Source: Caulobacter sp.
GTDB lineage: Bacteria; Pseudomonadota; Alphaproteobacteria; Caulobacterales; Caulobacteraceae
Assembly: GCA_030645575.1 (NCBI GenBank)
Contig: JAUSMJ010000077.1
Location: forward strand, 42,008-106,007
Reading direction: 5' to 3'
Length of the DNA stretch: 64,000 nucleotides
Both the position numbers and the translations under genes were made by a program. Numbering within the stretch: the stretch's first letter is position 1; every line of letters begins with the position of its first letter. This document shows, piece by piece, positions 1 through 8,625 of this stretch. The notes below the pieces were generated by a model. That model searched no databases and had not been told where the DNA came from. It saw only the letters and a program-made list of their open reading frames with translations.

Positions 1-86
1 ACCGCCGCGACGCCGATCAGGGCGGCGCCCCGGATCGCCCACTTCAACAGGTCGGGGCTGGGCTTCTCCGGCTGGACTTCGCTCAT
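1..86 (-). CDS. N-terminal end of a membrane protein, probably TlpA-like
   Basis: Only the first 28 codons are inside the window, reading leftward from an ATG at 84-86. They give a short polar start ([12 protein letters not shown]) followed by the beginning of a hydrophobic helix ([17 protein letters not shown]), as in a protein anchored by one N-terminal membrane segment. In many alphaproteobacteria the gene divergent from argH-lysA is tlpA, a thiol:disulfide interchange protein; this identity comes from gene order alone, because no thioredoxin domain is visible here. Its start codon abuts the argH start codon with no bases between. Confidence 0.55.
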   Translation of the reverse strand, partial: MSEVQPEKPSPDLLKWAIRGAALIGVAA

Positions 87-1505
87 ATGACGGACAAATC
101 CTCGAAAAAGCCCGGCGCGGGGCAGGTCGGTCAGGCGATGTGGGGCGGGCGGTTCTCCGCCAGTCCCAACGCCCTGATGCAGGCGATCAACGTCTCGATC
201 AGCTTCGACAAGCGCCTGGCGAGCCAGGACATCGCCGGATCGCAGGCCCACGCCGCCATGCTGGCGAAGACGGGGGTCATATCTAGCGAGGATGGCGCGC
301 AAATCCAGAGCGGCCTTTCGGCCATCGCCGATGAGATGGAGGCCGGAACCTTCCCGTTCCGCGACGAGTTCGAGGACATCCACATGAATGTGGAGGCGCG
401 CCTGCGCGAGCTGATCGGCCCGGTGGCCGGCCGGCTGCACACCGCCCGCTCGCGCAACGACCAGGTGGCGCTCGATTTCCGGCTGTGGGTGCGCGAGGCC
501 TGCGACCGCTCGGCGGCCCAGCTGGAAGGCCTGCAAGGCGCCCTGATCGCCAAGGCCGGGGCCCATGCCGACACCCTGATGCCCGGCTTCACCCATCTGC
601 AGCCGGCCCAGCCGGTGACCTTCGGCCACCACCTGATGGCCTATGTGGAAATGTTCGGCCGCGACGCCAGCCGCTTCCGCGACGCGCGGGCGCGGATGAA
701 CGAATGCCCGCTGGGCGCGGCGGCGCTGGCCGGATCGCCCTTCCCCATCGACCGCGAGATGACCGCCAGGGCGCTGGGCTTCGACCGGCCGACGGCCAAT
801 TCGCTGGACAGCGTCTCGGCCCGCGACTTCGCGCTGGAGGCCCTGTCGGCGGCCAGCATCGCGGCGACGCACCTGTCGCGCCTGGCCGAGGAGATCGTGC
901 TGTGGATGACGCCGCAGTTCGGCTTCATCACCCTCAGCGACGCCTTCACCACCGGCAGCTCGATCATGCCGCAGAAGAAGAACCCCGACGCGGCCGAGCT
1001 GGTCCGGGCCAAGGTCGGGCGGATCCTGGGGTCCCTGACCACGCTGACGGTGGTCATGAAGGGCCTGCCGCTGGCCTATTCGAAGGACATGCAGGAGGAC
1101 AAGGTTCCCACGTTCGAGGCGTTCGACGCGCTGGAGCTGAGCCTGCTGGCGATGACCGGCATGATCAGCGACCTGGAGCCGAACGTGGAGCGGATGGCCG
1201 CCGCCGCTGGCGCGGGCTTTTCGACCGCCACGGACTTGGCCGACTGGCTGGTGCGCGAACTCGACCTGCCGTTCCGCGACGCCCACCACATCACCGGCGC
1301 GGCCGTCAAACGGGCCGAACAGCTGGGCGTCGATCTGGCCGATCTGCCGCTGGTCGAGCTGCGGGCGCTGAACCAGGGCATCGGCGAGGACGTTTTCACC
1401 GTGCTGACCCCTGCCGCCTCGTCGGCAAGCCGCGTAAGCTATGGCGGAACCGCCCCGGACCAGGTCCGGTCCCAGATCAAGCGCTGGAAGGATATCCTGC
1501 GATGA
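87..1505 (+). CDS. argH: Argininosuccinate lyase
   Basis: Cleaves argininosuccinate to arginine and fumarate, the last step of arginine synthesis, in the cytosol. The 472-residue length fits the fumarase/aspartase superfamily. Visible motifs are MWGGRF near residue 18, HTARSRNDQ near 118, THLQPAQP near 168 and the family signature [11 protein letters not shown] near 290-300, which holds the catalytic serine loop. The start at 87 directly touches the divergent start codon at 86, so its leader would lie inside the neighbouring gene; an internal ATG at 138, just before WGGRF, is a possible alternative start. The stop overlaps the next gene by 4 nt, which implies an operon with lptM and lysA. Confidence 0.97.
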   Translation: MTDKSSKKPGAGQVGQAMWGGRFSASPNALMQAINVSISFDKRLASQDIAGSQAHAAMLAKTGVISSEDGAQIQSGLSAIADEMEAGTFPFRDEFEDIHMNVEARLRELIGPVAGRLHTARSRNDQVALDFRLWVREACDRSAAQLEGLQGALIAKAGAHADTLMPGFTHLQPAQPVTFGHHLMAYVEMFGRDASRFRDARARMNECPLGAAALAGSPFPIDREMTARALGFDRPTANSLDSVSARDFALEALSAASIAATHLSRLAEEIVLWMTPQFGFITLSDAFTTGSSIMPQKKNPDAAELVRAKVGRILGSLTTLTVVMKGLPLAYSKDMQEDKVPTFEAFDALELSLLAMTGMISDLEPNVERMAAAAGAGFSTATDLADWLVRELDLPFRDAHHITGAAVKRAEQLGVDLADLPLVELRALNQGIGEDVFTVLTPAASSASRVSYGGTAPDQVRSQIKRWKDILR

Positions 1506-1693
1506 AGACCAAGGCCCCGATCCTGTCGATGGTCCTCGCGGCCGTGGCGCTGGCCGGCTGCGGCCGGCTGGGCGAGCTGGAGCGACCGGGCCCGCGGCCC
1601 TCGCCGACCAGAACCACCGGCACGGTCATGGATCCGGCCACCGACACGCGCACGCCGCGCGACGCGCCGATCCCCGGCTCCAATTCCCACTAG
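1502..1693 (+). CDS. lptM: LptM-type small lipoprotein
   Basis: A 63-residue lipoprotein. The signal peptide ends in a lipobox LAGC, and the mature part begins [12 protein letters not shown], resembling the short LptM/YifL family (C-G-x-x-G-x-L) that assists LptD assembly in enterobacteria. The tail is rich in Pro, Thr and Arg and looks disordered. It starts inside the argH stop codon and lies 12 nt before lysA, the usual alphaproteobacterial position for this gene (in gammaproteobacteria it sits next to dapF). Outer-membrane assembly function is inferred from the family and not shown here. Confidence 0.75.
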   Translation: MKTKAPILSMVLAAVALAGCGRLGELERPGPRPSPTRTTGTVMDPATDTRTPRDAPIPGSNSH

Positions 1694-1705
1694 ACCGGGC
1701 GCGCG

Positions 1706-2977
1706 GTGAACCATTTCGAGGTCCGGGGCGGCGAGCTCCATTGTGAAGACACGCCCCTGTCCCGGATCGCGGAGAGCGTCGGGACCCCCGTCTATGTCTA
1801 TTCCCGCGCCACGCTGGAGCGGCACTATACCGTGTTCCGCGACTCGCTGGTCGCGGCCGGCCTTGGCGACCCGCTGGTCGCCTACGCGGTCAAGGCCAAC
1901 AGCAACGTGGCGGTGCTGCGGGTGCTGGGCGACCTGGGCGCGGGCGCCGACACCGTCTCCGAGGGCGAGATCCGCCGGGCGCTGGCCGCCGGCATCCCGG
2001 GCGAGCGGATCGTCTTCTCCGGCGTCGGCAAGACCCGCGGTGAAATCGCGTTCGCGCTGACGGCCGGGGTGTCGGAGATCAACGTCGAGTCCGAGCCCGA
2101 GCTGACGCTGGTGGCGGACGTGGCCGAGGCGCTCGGCCTGCGCGCGCCGATCGTGTTCCGGGTCAATCCCGACGTGGCCGCTGGCGGCCACGCCAAGATC
2201 GCCACCGGCAAGGCCGAGAACAAGTTCGGCGTGTCGTTCGACGAAGCCGCCCGGCTGTACGCCAACGCCTCGAACCATCCGCACCTCAAGCCGCTGGGCG
2301 TGGCCTGTCACATCGGCAGCCAGATCACCGACCTGGCCCCGTTCGAGGCGGCCTTCACGCGCATGCGCGGCCTGGTCGAGGCCCTGCGCGGCGAAGGCAT
2401 GACCGTCGAGCGGCTGGACCTCGGCGGCGGGCTGGGCGTGCCCTATTTCGACATGCCCGATCCGCCGGGGCCGGAGGCCTATGCGGCGATGGTCGGGCGG
2501 GTGATGGCCGGGCTGGACGGGGTGCGCTTCGCCTTCGAGCCGGGCCGGGTGATCGCGGCCAACGCCGGGGTGCTGCTGGCCAGCGTGACACACCTGAACG
2601 TACGGCCGGAAGGGCGGCGCTTCCTGGTGCTCGACGCGGCGATGAACGACCTGATCCGCCCGGCGATGTACGAGGCCTATCACGACATCCGGCCGGTCAA
2701 GGCGACCGACGCCGCGCCCGTGGCCTGCGATGTGGTCGGCCCCGTCTGCGAGACCGGCGACACCTTCACCCGCGACCGGCTGCTGCCGCCGCTCAAGGCC
2801 GGCGACCTGGTGGCCTTCATGAGCGCGGGGGCCTACGGCGCGGCCATGGCCAGCGAGTACAATTCCCGCCCCCTGGTTCCCGAGGTGCTGGTCGATGGCG
2901 ACCGGTTCGCGGTGATCCGGCGGCGGCCGACCTACGATGAAATGCTGGCGCTCGAAACGCCGGCGCAATGGCGGTGA
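1706..2977 (+). CDS. lysA: Diaminopimelate decarboxylase
   Basis: Converts meso-diaminopimelate to lysine with PLP. The 423 residues match the fold-III alanine racemase/decarboxylase family. YAVKANSN holds the PLP lysine (about K63), followed by HIGSQ near 202, the GGGLG phosphate loop and CETGD near 348, which supplies the active-site cysteine from the partner subunit. A GTG start at 1706 gives MNHFEVRGGELH, the normal family N-terminus. It is the third gene of the argH operon, and its end overlaps the next ORF by 10 nt if the first ATG of that ORF is used. Confidence 0.97.
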   Translation: MNHFEVRGGELHCEDTPLSRIAESVGTPVYVYSRATLERHYTVFRDSLVAAGLGDPLVAYAVKANSNVAVLRVLGDLGAGADTVSEGEIRRALAAGIPGERIVFSGVGKTRGEIAFALTAGVSEINVESEPELTLVADVAEALGLRAPIVFRVNPDVAAGGHAKIATGKAENKFGVSFDEAARLYANASNHPHLKPLGVACHIGSQITDLAPFEAAFTRMRGLVEALRGEGMTVERLDLGGGLGVPYFDMPDPPGPEAYAAMVGRVMAGLDGVRFAFEPGRVIAANAGVLLASVTHLNVRPEGRRFLVLDAAMNDLIRPAMYEAYHDIRPVKATDAAPVACDVVGPVCETGDTFTRDRLLPPLKAGDLVAFMSAGAYGAAMASEYNSRPLVPEVLVDGDRFAVIRRRPTYDEMLALETPAQWR

Positions 2978-4647
2978 CCTCCATGACCTTTAAATCCCTC
3001 GCCGCGCTCGCCGCGGCCGCGCTGCTGGCGGCGCCCGCCCTGGCCCAGACGCCGGGGGCGATCGCTCCCGACCAGCTGGCCCTGCATGTGAAGGCCCTGG
3101 CCGCCCCGGCACTGGCCGGCCGCGCGCCCGGCGGTCCGGGCGAGCCGGCGACGATCGACTACCTGGTCGGCCAGTTCAGGGCGCTGGGCCTCGAGCCGGC
3201 CGGCGACAACGGCGGCTGGACTCAGGAGGTGGCCCTCAACCGCTTCGTCGTGCCCGGCGACGCGGCCATCTCCCTGACCGTCGGCGGCGAGACCCGCCCG
3301 CTGATCCAGACCCGCGAGGTGATGGCCGCCAGCCAGCGACCGGTGGACCGCGTGACCATCGACAAGGCCCCACTGGTGTTCGTCGGCTACGGCGTCAGCG
3401 CGCCCGAGCGCGGCTGGGACGACTTCAAGGGCGTCGACCTGAAGGGCAAGATCGCCGTCTTCCTGATCAACGACCCCGACTTCGAGGCCCAGCCGGGCGA
3501 TGCGGTCGCCGGCAAGTTCGGCGGCCAGGCGGCGACCTACTACGCCCGCTGGAGCTACAAGTACGAGGAGGCCGTGCGCCGCGGCGCCATCGGCGCCCTG
3601 ATCGTCCACGAGACGGCCGGCGCGGCCTACCCCTGGACCACGGTGGTGGCGTCCAACGGCGAGAGCTTCGACGTGGTGCGCGACGATCCGGCGGCCGCGC
3701 GTCTGCTGCTGCAGGGCTGGCTGCAACGCGACGTCGCGGTTGAGCTGTTCCGCAAGGCCGGGCTCGATTTCGAGGCCGAGAAGCTGCGCGCCCGCACGGC
3801 CGGCTTCCGGCCCGTGCCCCTGGCCGGGGCCAGCTTCTCCGCCAACTATCCGCTGCAGGTCGACCGCCTGGTCAGCCGCAATGTGCTGGCGAAAATCCCC
3901 GGCGCGACGCACCCCGACGAGAGCATCATGTTCAGCGCCCACTGGGACGCCTTCGGCATCGGCCCGGCCGACGCCTCGGGCGACACCGTGCGGCACGGCG
4001 CGGCCGACGACGCGATCGGCGTGGCCGGGGTCATCGAGCTGGCCCGCGCCTTCGCGGCCGGCCCCCGGCCGCGGCGGACCCTGGTGTTCGCCCTGTGGAC
4101 GGCCGAGGAGCGCGGGCTGCTGGGCTCGGAATACTATGCCGACCACCCGGCCCTGCCGCTGGCGACGACCGTGGCCAACTTCACCATGGACGTGCTGCAG
4201 ACGGCCGGCCCGAGCCGCGACGTCGTGCTGGTCGGCGCCGGCCAGAACAGTCTGGAGCAGGACCTGGTCCGCGCCGCCGCCCGCCAGGGCCGCGTGGTCA
4301 CGCCCGACGCCCATCCCGAACGGGCGCTGTTCTTCCGCGCCGACCATTTCAGCGTCGCCAAGCGCGGCGTGCCGGTGCTGCTGCTGATGGGCATCGGCGG
4401 CGGGCCGGACCTGGTCGAGGGCGGCCGCGAGGCCGGCGACCGCTGGGTCACCGACTACACCACCCGCTGCTACCACCAGCCCTGCGACAACTGGAGCCCC
4501 GCCTGGGACCTGCGCGGCGCGGCGGCCGACGTCGATCTGCTGCTGTTCGTCGGCGGCGAGCTGGCCAACTCGCGGCTGTGGCCGGACTGGAACGACGGCT
4601 CGGAGTTCAAAGCCATCCGCGCGCAGACGGCGGGGGAGCGGAAGTAG
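2968..4647 (+). CDS. Secreted M28-family metallopeptidase
   Basis: A 559-residue exported peptidase. A signal peptide (KSLAALAAAALLAAPALAQ) is followed by a PA-type insert and an M28 zinc aminopeptidase domain. Metal-site motifs are SAHWDAFG, the ADDAIG aspartate pair, the EER catalytic Glu and a late HFS histidine. Two starts are possible: ATG 2968, which overlaps lysA, or ATG 2983, which gives a cleaner signal peptide. It probably digests peptides in the periplasm; its substrate cannot be read from sequence. A hairpin follows 8 nt after the stop. Confidence 0.9.
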   Translation: MAVTSMTFKSLAALAAAALLAAPALAQTPGAIAPDQLALHVKALAAPALAGRAPGGPGEPATIDYLVGQFRALGLEPAGDNGGWTQEVALNRFVVPGDAAISLTVGGETRPLIQTREVMAASQRPVDRVTIDKAPLVFVGYGVSAPERGWDDFKGVDLKGKIAVFLINDPDFEAQPGDAVAGKFGGQAATYYARWSYKYEEAVRRGAIGALIVHETAGAAYPWTTVVASNGESFDVVRDDPAAARLLLQGWLQRDVAVELFRKAGLDFEAEKLRARTAGFRPVPLAGASFSANYPLQVDRLVSRNVLAKIPGATHPDESIMFSAHWDAFGIGPADASGDTVRHGAADDAIGVAGVIELARAFAAGPRPRRTLVFALWTAEERGLLGSEYYADHPALPLATTVANFTMDVLQTAGPSRDVVLVGAGQNSLEQDLVRAAARQGRVVTPDAHPERALFFRADHFSVAKRGVPVLLLMGIGGGPDLVEGGREAGDRWVTDYTTRCYHQPCDNWSPAWDLRGAAADVDLLLFVGGELANSRLWPDWNDGSEFKAIRAQTAGERK

Positions 4648-4654
4648 CAATATC

Positions 4655-4682
4655 GATCCTCCCCAGCTTGCTGGGGAGGATC
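4655..4682. repeat. Perfect 13-bp inverted repeat, terminator-like
   Basis: GATCCTCCCCAGC, then TT, then its exact complement. It lies just after the M28 peptidase stop and runs straight into the decayed XRE reading frame. It resembles the ends of the CCTCCCC palindromes found elsewhere in the window (26691 and 46831), so it may be a minimal copy of that family that also ends transcription. There is no T-tract. Confidence 0.6.
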
Positions 4683-4693
4683 GCTCGCGCCGT

Positions 4694-4864
4694 CAGTGGA
4701 GTTTGCGGTCGCCGCGGCAGGCGCTGGCCGACGCCATCGGCATGACCCGCCAGACCATCGTCGCCATCGAGCAGGGCAAGTACTCTCCCTCGCTCAAGGC
4801 GGCCTTCCGCATATCCCGTGTGTTCGGCGTGGGGGTGGAGGATGTGTTTCAGTGGGAGGGGTAA
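4694..4864 (+). pseudogene. 5'-truncated XRE-family regulator
   Basis: In the frame ending at TAA 4862-4864 the sequence reads RQWSLRSPRQALADAIGMTR, then QTIVAIEQGKYSPSLKAAFR and ISRVFGVGVEDVFQWEG. This is the body of a short Cro/C1 helix-turn-helix protein like the intact one at 47850-48047. No start codon exists in frame: the frame runs back into the 4655-4682 hairpin, and LRSPR appears as extra residues between WS and QALAD. The 5' part therefore seems to have been lost or replaced by the repeat. A non-canonical start further upstream cannot be excluded. Confidence 0.6.
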
Positions 4865-4890
4865 GCCTCGTGACCGTAAGCCGGCTAATC

Positions 4891-4919
4891 GTGACATATG
4901 CTTCGGCATATGCTATACG
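4891..4919 (+). promoter_or_regulatory. vapBC promoter with palindromic operator
   Basis: A -35-like GTGACA (4891-4896), a 17-nt spacer and a -10-like TATACG (4914-4919). The spacer region contains a perfect palindrome CATATGC-TTCG-GCATATG (4895-4912), the expected site for autorepression by the VapBC complex. The -10 ends 6 nt before the vapB ATG and no Shine-Dalgarno sequence is present, so the mRNA is probably leaderless. Confidence 0.65.
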
Positions 4920-4925
4920 TTAGTC

Positions 4926-5159
4926 ATGAGCATCGAGCGCAAGGTCAGCCTCTTCCGGAACGGCCGCAACCAGGCTGTGAGGATTCCCCGTGAATTCGAG
5001 TTGCCGGGCGACGAAGCCGTTATGAGGAAGGAGGGGGCGCGGCTGATCCTTGAGCCCGCTCGTCCCAAATCGCTCCTGGCGCTACTCGCCACCTTCGAGC
5101 CGATGAATGAAACATTCGACTTCGATGACGATCTGCCCGCCGACCCGGTCGATCTCTAG
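4926..5159 (+). CDS. vapB: VapB-type antitoxin (AbrB/SpoVT fold)
   Basis: A 77-residue antitoxin. The N-terminal swapped-hairpin DNA-binding domain shows VSLFRNGRNQAVRIPREFEL, typical of VapB/MazE-like proteins. The acidic C-terminus (NETFDFDDDLPADPVDL) would wrap the toxin. ATG 4926 is chosen because it follows the promoter/operator at the leaderless distance. Its stop shares one base with the toxin GTG start, so the two are translationally coupled. It should neutralise VapC and repress the pair at the upstream palindrome. Confidence 0.9.
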   Translation: MSIERKVSLFRNGRNQAVRIPREFELPGDEAVMRKEGARLILEPARPKSLLALLATFEPMNETFDFDDDLPADPVDL

Positions 5160-5557
5160 TGCGCTACATGCTCGACACGAACGTCATATCGGACCTGATC
5201 GGCGACAGGTTGGGACCGGCCGCCCAACAGCTTGCGATCGTTGGCGAAGCCGAAGTCTGCACAAGCATCATCGTCGCCCTCGAGCTTCGTTTCGGCGCGG
5301 CGAAAAAGCGCCACCCAACTCTCGCGGCAAAGATTGACGCGGTTCTTGAGACCATCCCGGTGCTCGCCTTCGAGCACCCCGCCGACGAAGCCTATGCGGC
5401 CATCCGAAGCGAACTTGAACGCGCGGGAACGCCCTTGGGTGCTCATGACTACCTGATCGCAGCCCATGCCCTGTCAGAAGGCATGGTGCTGGTGACGGCC
5501 AATGAACGCGAGTTTCGGCGCGTGCCCGGTCTGCTCATCGAAAACTGGCTGCGATAG
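5159..5557 (+). CDS. vapC: VapC-type PIN-domain toxin ribonuclease
   Basis: A 132-residue PIN-domain RNase. Acidic metal ligands are visible in MLDTNVISDL (first Asp), TSIIVALELRFG (Glu), PLGAHDYLIAAHAL (Asp) and VTANEREF. Members of the family cleave tRNA or rRNA. The GTG start at 5159 overlaps the vapB stop; an ATG at 5168 would remove three residues and still keep the first Asp. Stability or defence roles are general to the family and cannot be assigned here. Confidence 0.92.
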   Translation: MRYMLDTNVISDLIGDRLGPAAQQLAIVGEAEVCTSIIVALELRFGAAKKRHPTLAAKIDAVLETIPVLAFEHPADEAYAAIRSELERAGTPLGAHDYLIAAHALSEGMVLVTANEREFRRVPGLLIENWLR

Positions 5558-5558
5558 C

Positions 5559-6083
5559 TCAGTCCATCGCCCCGACATACGGCAACCCGCGCATCGTCCC
5601 CGCCACGTCCATGCCGTAGCCGACGAGGAACCGGGCCGGGGCCTCCCAGGCGACGAAATCGACCTTTAGCGCGCGTTCGGTTGGCCAGGGCTTGCTGGCG
5701 AAGACGGCGGTCAGGACCTGGGCGGCGCCGGCGTCCTTGACCAGGCGGGCGGCCTCGCTGAGCGACAGGCCGGTGTCGAACACGTCATCGACGATCAGCG
5801 CCTTGCGGCCCAGCACCGGGCGCTGCAGGTCGGCGCGGACCTCGCAGCGGCCATAGCTCTGGCGCTCGTCGCGATAGGACGACAGCCACAGGGCGTCGAA
5901 ATGCACATGCCGGCCCAGCCGGGCCAGGGCGCGGGTCAGGTCAGCGGCGAACCAGATTCCGCCGGTCAGCAGGCAGACCATGACCGTCTCGTCGTCGATG
6001 CGCGGCGCGATCAGCGCGGCCACCGCGGCCACCCGTTGGGCGACCTCCGCCTCGGTGATCAGCACGGCGGGCTGGGCGCTCAT
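5559..6083 (-). CDS. hpt: Hypoxanthine phosphoribosyltransferase family
   Basis: A 174-residue type I phosphoribosyltransferase for purine salvage. The PRPP-binding motif is KALIVDDVFDTGLSL (two acidic residues, then the T-G loop), and CLLTGGIWFAADL forms the loop near the ribose/PPi site. A C-terminal VGYGMDVAGTMRGLPYVGAMD matches HPRT-like proteins. The ATG at 6081-6083 overlaps the stop of the upstream zinc-ribbon gene by 4 nt, so both are read from one leftward transcript. Base preference (hypoxanthine, guanine or both) is not determined. Confidence 0.9.
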   Translation of the reverse strand: MSAQPAVLITEAEVAQRVAAVAALIAPRIDDETVMVCLLTGGIWFAADLTRALARLGRHVHFDALWLSSYRDERQSYGRCEVRADLQRPVLGRKALIVDDVFDTGLSLSEAARLVKDAGAAQVLTAVFASKPWPTERALKVDFVAWEAPARFLVGYGMDVAGTMRGLPYVGAMD

Positions 6084-6943
6084 CAGTGGCCTTCCTTGGG
6101 CAGGGCGTAGGGCGAGGCGTCCGGCAGGGGTTTGGCCTCGGCCACCGGGGCGGCCGGCGGCGCCGTGGGCTCTGTCGCGCCCCGCAGTTCGAGCCGCTTC
6201 GTCCCGGGCGCCCGGCCGGCCGACGGCGGGGCCGGGCGGTGATCCAGGTCGAAGGCCACTTCCAGGTCGGCAGCGGTCGTCGGCGGATCGAGCAGGGTGA
6301 CCACGAAATGGCGCACGCCGCCCGGCGGGATCAGCGGATCGGCCGGAGCGGCCAGCTTCACCGCCACCACCTTGCCGGCCTTGTTGATCAGCGAGACGCG
6401 CAGCGGCGGGGCGGCGGCGGCCCTGTCCTCGACATTGCGGATCACGCCGGTGACGGCCAGGGCGGCATGGCCGTCCTGCAGCGCCGCCTCGGCCCGCACG
6501 TCCTCGATAGCCAGGCCCAGGCGGTTCACCGGCAGGCCGACGCCGGCGTAGGCGGCCGCGCTGCCCGGCCAAAGCTGGACCACATGGACGCGGAAGACGA
6601 TCGCCGAGGCGACCAGCCCGACCAGGGCCACGGCCATGCCGGCCCAGACCACGCCCGTGGTCATCGCCTCGCGCACCCTGCGGTCGGTGTCGGCCTTCTG
6701 GCGGAAGACCCTGGGCAGCTCCTCGCCCGGCAGGGCGCTGACCGGCGGGTCGGCGGCGACGGGGTCGGAGGCCTCGCGGACCGTCGCGCCCTCGTGGGCG
6801 TCAACGAACAGTTCCAGGGCGGGTTCGCCGTGGGCGGTCCAGCGGTTGCCGCAGGACGAGCACTTTACCGTTCGTCCGTCAGGCCCGACCTTGTCGTCGG
6901 GGACGAAATAGCGGGTAGCGCACTCTGGACAGGTCAGTATCAT
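6083..6943 (-). CDS. MJ0042-type zinc-ribbon membrane protein
   Basis: A 286-residue protein. The N-terminus is a short zinc finger, MILTCPECATRYFVPDDKVG with CSSCGNRW, carrying two CxxC pairs of the MJ0042/zinc_ribbon_5 type. An acidic linker and one membrane helix near residues 100-120 (VVWAGMAVALVGLVASAIVF) follow, then an extracytoplasmic beta-rich domain with GVIRNVEDRAAAAPPLRVSL. Such proteins sit beside ftsE in many alphaproteobacteria; here it is divergent from ftsE with 54 nt between. Function is unknown. Confidence 0.85.
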   Translation of the reverse strand: MILTCPECATRYFVPDDKVGPDGRTVKCSSCGNRWTAHGEPALELFVDAHEGATVREASDPVAADPPVSALPGEELPRVFRQKADTDRRVREAMTTGVVWAGMAVALVGLVASAIVFRVHVVQLWPGSAAAYAGVGLPVNRLGLAIEDVRAEAALQDGHAALAVTGVIRNVEDRAAAAPPLRVSLINKAGKVVAVKLAAPADPLIPPGGVRHFVVTLLDPPTTAADLEVAFDLDHRPAPPSAGRAPGTKRLELRGATEPTAPPAAPVAEAKPLPDASPYALPKEGH

Positions 6944-6997
6944 GCCGGCGAATCGGACGCTCCCGCTCCTCCACTGAGGTCGCCGATTTCGGCTCCC

Positions 6998-7735
6998 ATG
7001 TCCAGAAACCGAGACGCCGCACCAACCGGTGAGCCCCTCGCCGGCCCCATCCTGCGCTTCGACGGCGTAGGCATGCGCTATGGCCGCGCGGCCGAGGTGT
7101 TGCGCGACGTCAATTTCGCGCTGGCGCCGGGCTCGTTCCACTTCCTCACCGGCCCGTCGGGAGCCGGCAAGAGCAGTCTGTTGAAGCTGATCTACCTGGC
7201 CGAACGGCCGTCGCGTGGGACCATCGAGCTGTTTGGCCGCGATGTGGAGGCGATCGCTCCGGCCGACCGGCCGTTCCTGCGCCGGCGCATCGGGGTGGTG
7301 TTCCAGGAGTTCAAGCTGCTCGACCATCTGTCGGCGTTCGACAACGTCGCCCTGCCGCTGCGCATCGCCGGCGGCAAGCCGGAGGCCTATCGCCATGACG
7401 TCGCCGAGCTGCTGGCCTGGGTGGGGCTGAAGGCGCGCATGCACGCCCTGCCCCCGACCCTGTCGGGCGGCGAGAAGCAGCGGCTGGCGATCGCCCGGGC
7501 GGTGGTGGGCCGGCCCGACATCCTGCTGGCCGACGAGCCGACGGGCAACGTCGATGACGCCCACGCCCTGCGCATTCTCAAGCTGTTCGTCGAGCTGAAC
7601 CGGCTGGGCACCACCGTGCTGATCGCCAGCCACGACGAGGACCTGGTGGCCCGGTCCGGCCAGCCGGTGCTGCACCTCGACAAGGGCCGCCTGCGCGCCT
7701 TCGGCCGCAATGTGCGGACGGAGGGCGCCTCGTGA
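6998..7735 (+). CDS. ftsE: Cell-division ABC transporter ATPase FtsE
   Basis: ATPase of the FtsEX complex, which controls peptidoglycan hydrolases at the septum. The 245 residues show Walker A GPSGAGKSS (about 51-59), Q-loop FQEFKLLDHLSAFDN, signature LSGGEKQR (about 154) and Walker B ILLADEPTGNVD (about 174). ATG 6998 follows a divergent 54-nt gap. Its end overlaps ftsX by 4 nt. The order ftsE-ftsX-ydcF-plsC with every junction overlapping is typical of Caulobacterales and implies one transcript. Confidence 0.96.
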   Translation: MSRNRDAAPTGEPLAGPILRFDGVGMRYGRAAEVLRDVNFALAPGSFHFLTGPSGAGKSSLLKLIYLAERPSRGTIELFGRDVEAIAPADRPFLRRRIGVVFQEFKLLDHLSAFDNVALPLRIAGGKPEAYRHDVAELLAWVGLKARMHALPPTLSGGEKQRLAIARAVVGRPDILLADEPTGNVDDAHALRILKLFVELNRLGTTVLIASHDEDLVARSGQPVLHLDKGRLRAFGRNVRTEGAS

Positions 7736-8625
7736 GCGAGATGTTCGACGCCGGCCGCTGGAAGCCCGGGCCGCTGCTGCCGAAGCGGGACCCGCGCGAC
7801 GGGTCGTTGGTGTTCGTCGTCGCCGTGCTGTGTTTCCTGGCCTGTCTGACGGCGCTGGGGGCCCTGGCGGCCAACCGCGCGGCCCACGGCTGGACCAGCC
7901 AGCTGACCGGCTCGGCCACGGTCGTGGTGCGGGCCCAGGGCGCGGAGTCGCCCGACGCCGCCGCCGGCCGCGCGGCGGAGACCCTGGCCGGGGTCAAGGG
8001 CGTCAGCGAGGCAAGGGCGCTGGAAAAGGAAAAGGCCGAGGCCCTGCTGGAGCCGTGGCTGGGTCACGAGGCCCTGCTGGACGACCTGCCGATCCCGCGC
8101 CTGGTCGCCGTGGATCTCGATCCCAAGGCCCCCGCCCGCGCCGCGGCGCTCGACCAGGCGCTCAAGGCCGCCGGCATCGACGCCACGGTCGATGACCACA
8201 GCCTGTGGATCGCCGACATCGAGCGCGGCGCCGGCATCGCCCGCTGGTCGGCCCTGAGCGTGTTCCTGCTGATCGCCTCGGCGGCCGGGGCGGTGATCGC
8301 CTTCGCCACCCGCGCGGCCATGGCGGCCCACCGCGAGACGATCGAGGTGCTGCACCTGTCCGGCGCCCAGGCCAGCTTCGTGGTGCGGCTTTTCCAGGCG
8401 CGTTTCGCGCAGGCCGCCGCATTGGCGGGCTTGTTCGGGGCGGCCGGGGCGACCATCATCGGGGCGCTGGCCAGACTCGCCGGCGGCGGTCAGGGTTTGA
8501 CGCCGGTGCTGCCCGTGGCCTGGATCGACCTGCTGGCGGTCGTTCCGACGCCGTTGCTGGCGGCGCTGGTGGCGGCCGTCGCCGCCCGCCTGGCCGCCCG
8601 GGGGCTGATTGGAGAACTGGCGTGA
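7732..8625 (+). CDS. ftsX: Cell-division protein FtsX
   Basis: Membrane partner of FtsE. The 297 residues include an N-terminal membrane segment (LVFVVAVLCFLACLTALGALAAN), an extracytoplasmic domain, and three more C-terminal helices around SALSVFLLIASAAGAVIAFA, AALAGLFGAAGATIIGALA and LLAVVPTPLLAALVAAVAA. The cytoplasmic loop TIEVLHLSGAQASFV contains the conserved coupling region. The GTG start lies within the ftsE stop, and the end overlaps the next gene by 4 nt. Confidence 0.94.
   Translation: MSEMFDAGRWKPGPLLPKRDPRDGSLVFVVAVLCFLACLTALGALAANRAAHGWTSQLTGSATVVVRAQGAESPDAAAGRAAETLAGVKGVSEARALEKEKAEALLEPWLGHEALLDDLPIPRLVAVDLDPKAPARAAALDQALKAAGIDATVDDHSLWIADIERGAGIARWSALSVFLLIASAAGAVIAFATRAAMAAHRETIEVLHLSGAQASFVVRLFQARFAQAAALAGLFGAAGATIIGALARLAGGGQGLTPVLPVAWIDLLAVVPTPLLAALVAAVAARLAARGLIGELA

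Noticed and set aside
1439..2968. Long minus-strand open frame over lysA, and similar long frames opposite most genes
   Set aside because: They mirror high-GC codon bias, have Arg/Pro/Gly/His-rich products without domains, and lie opposite genes with clear motifs.
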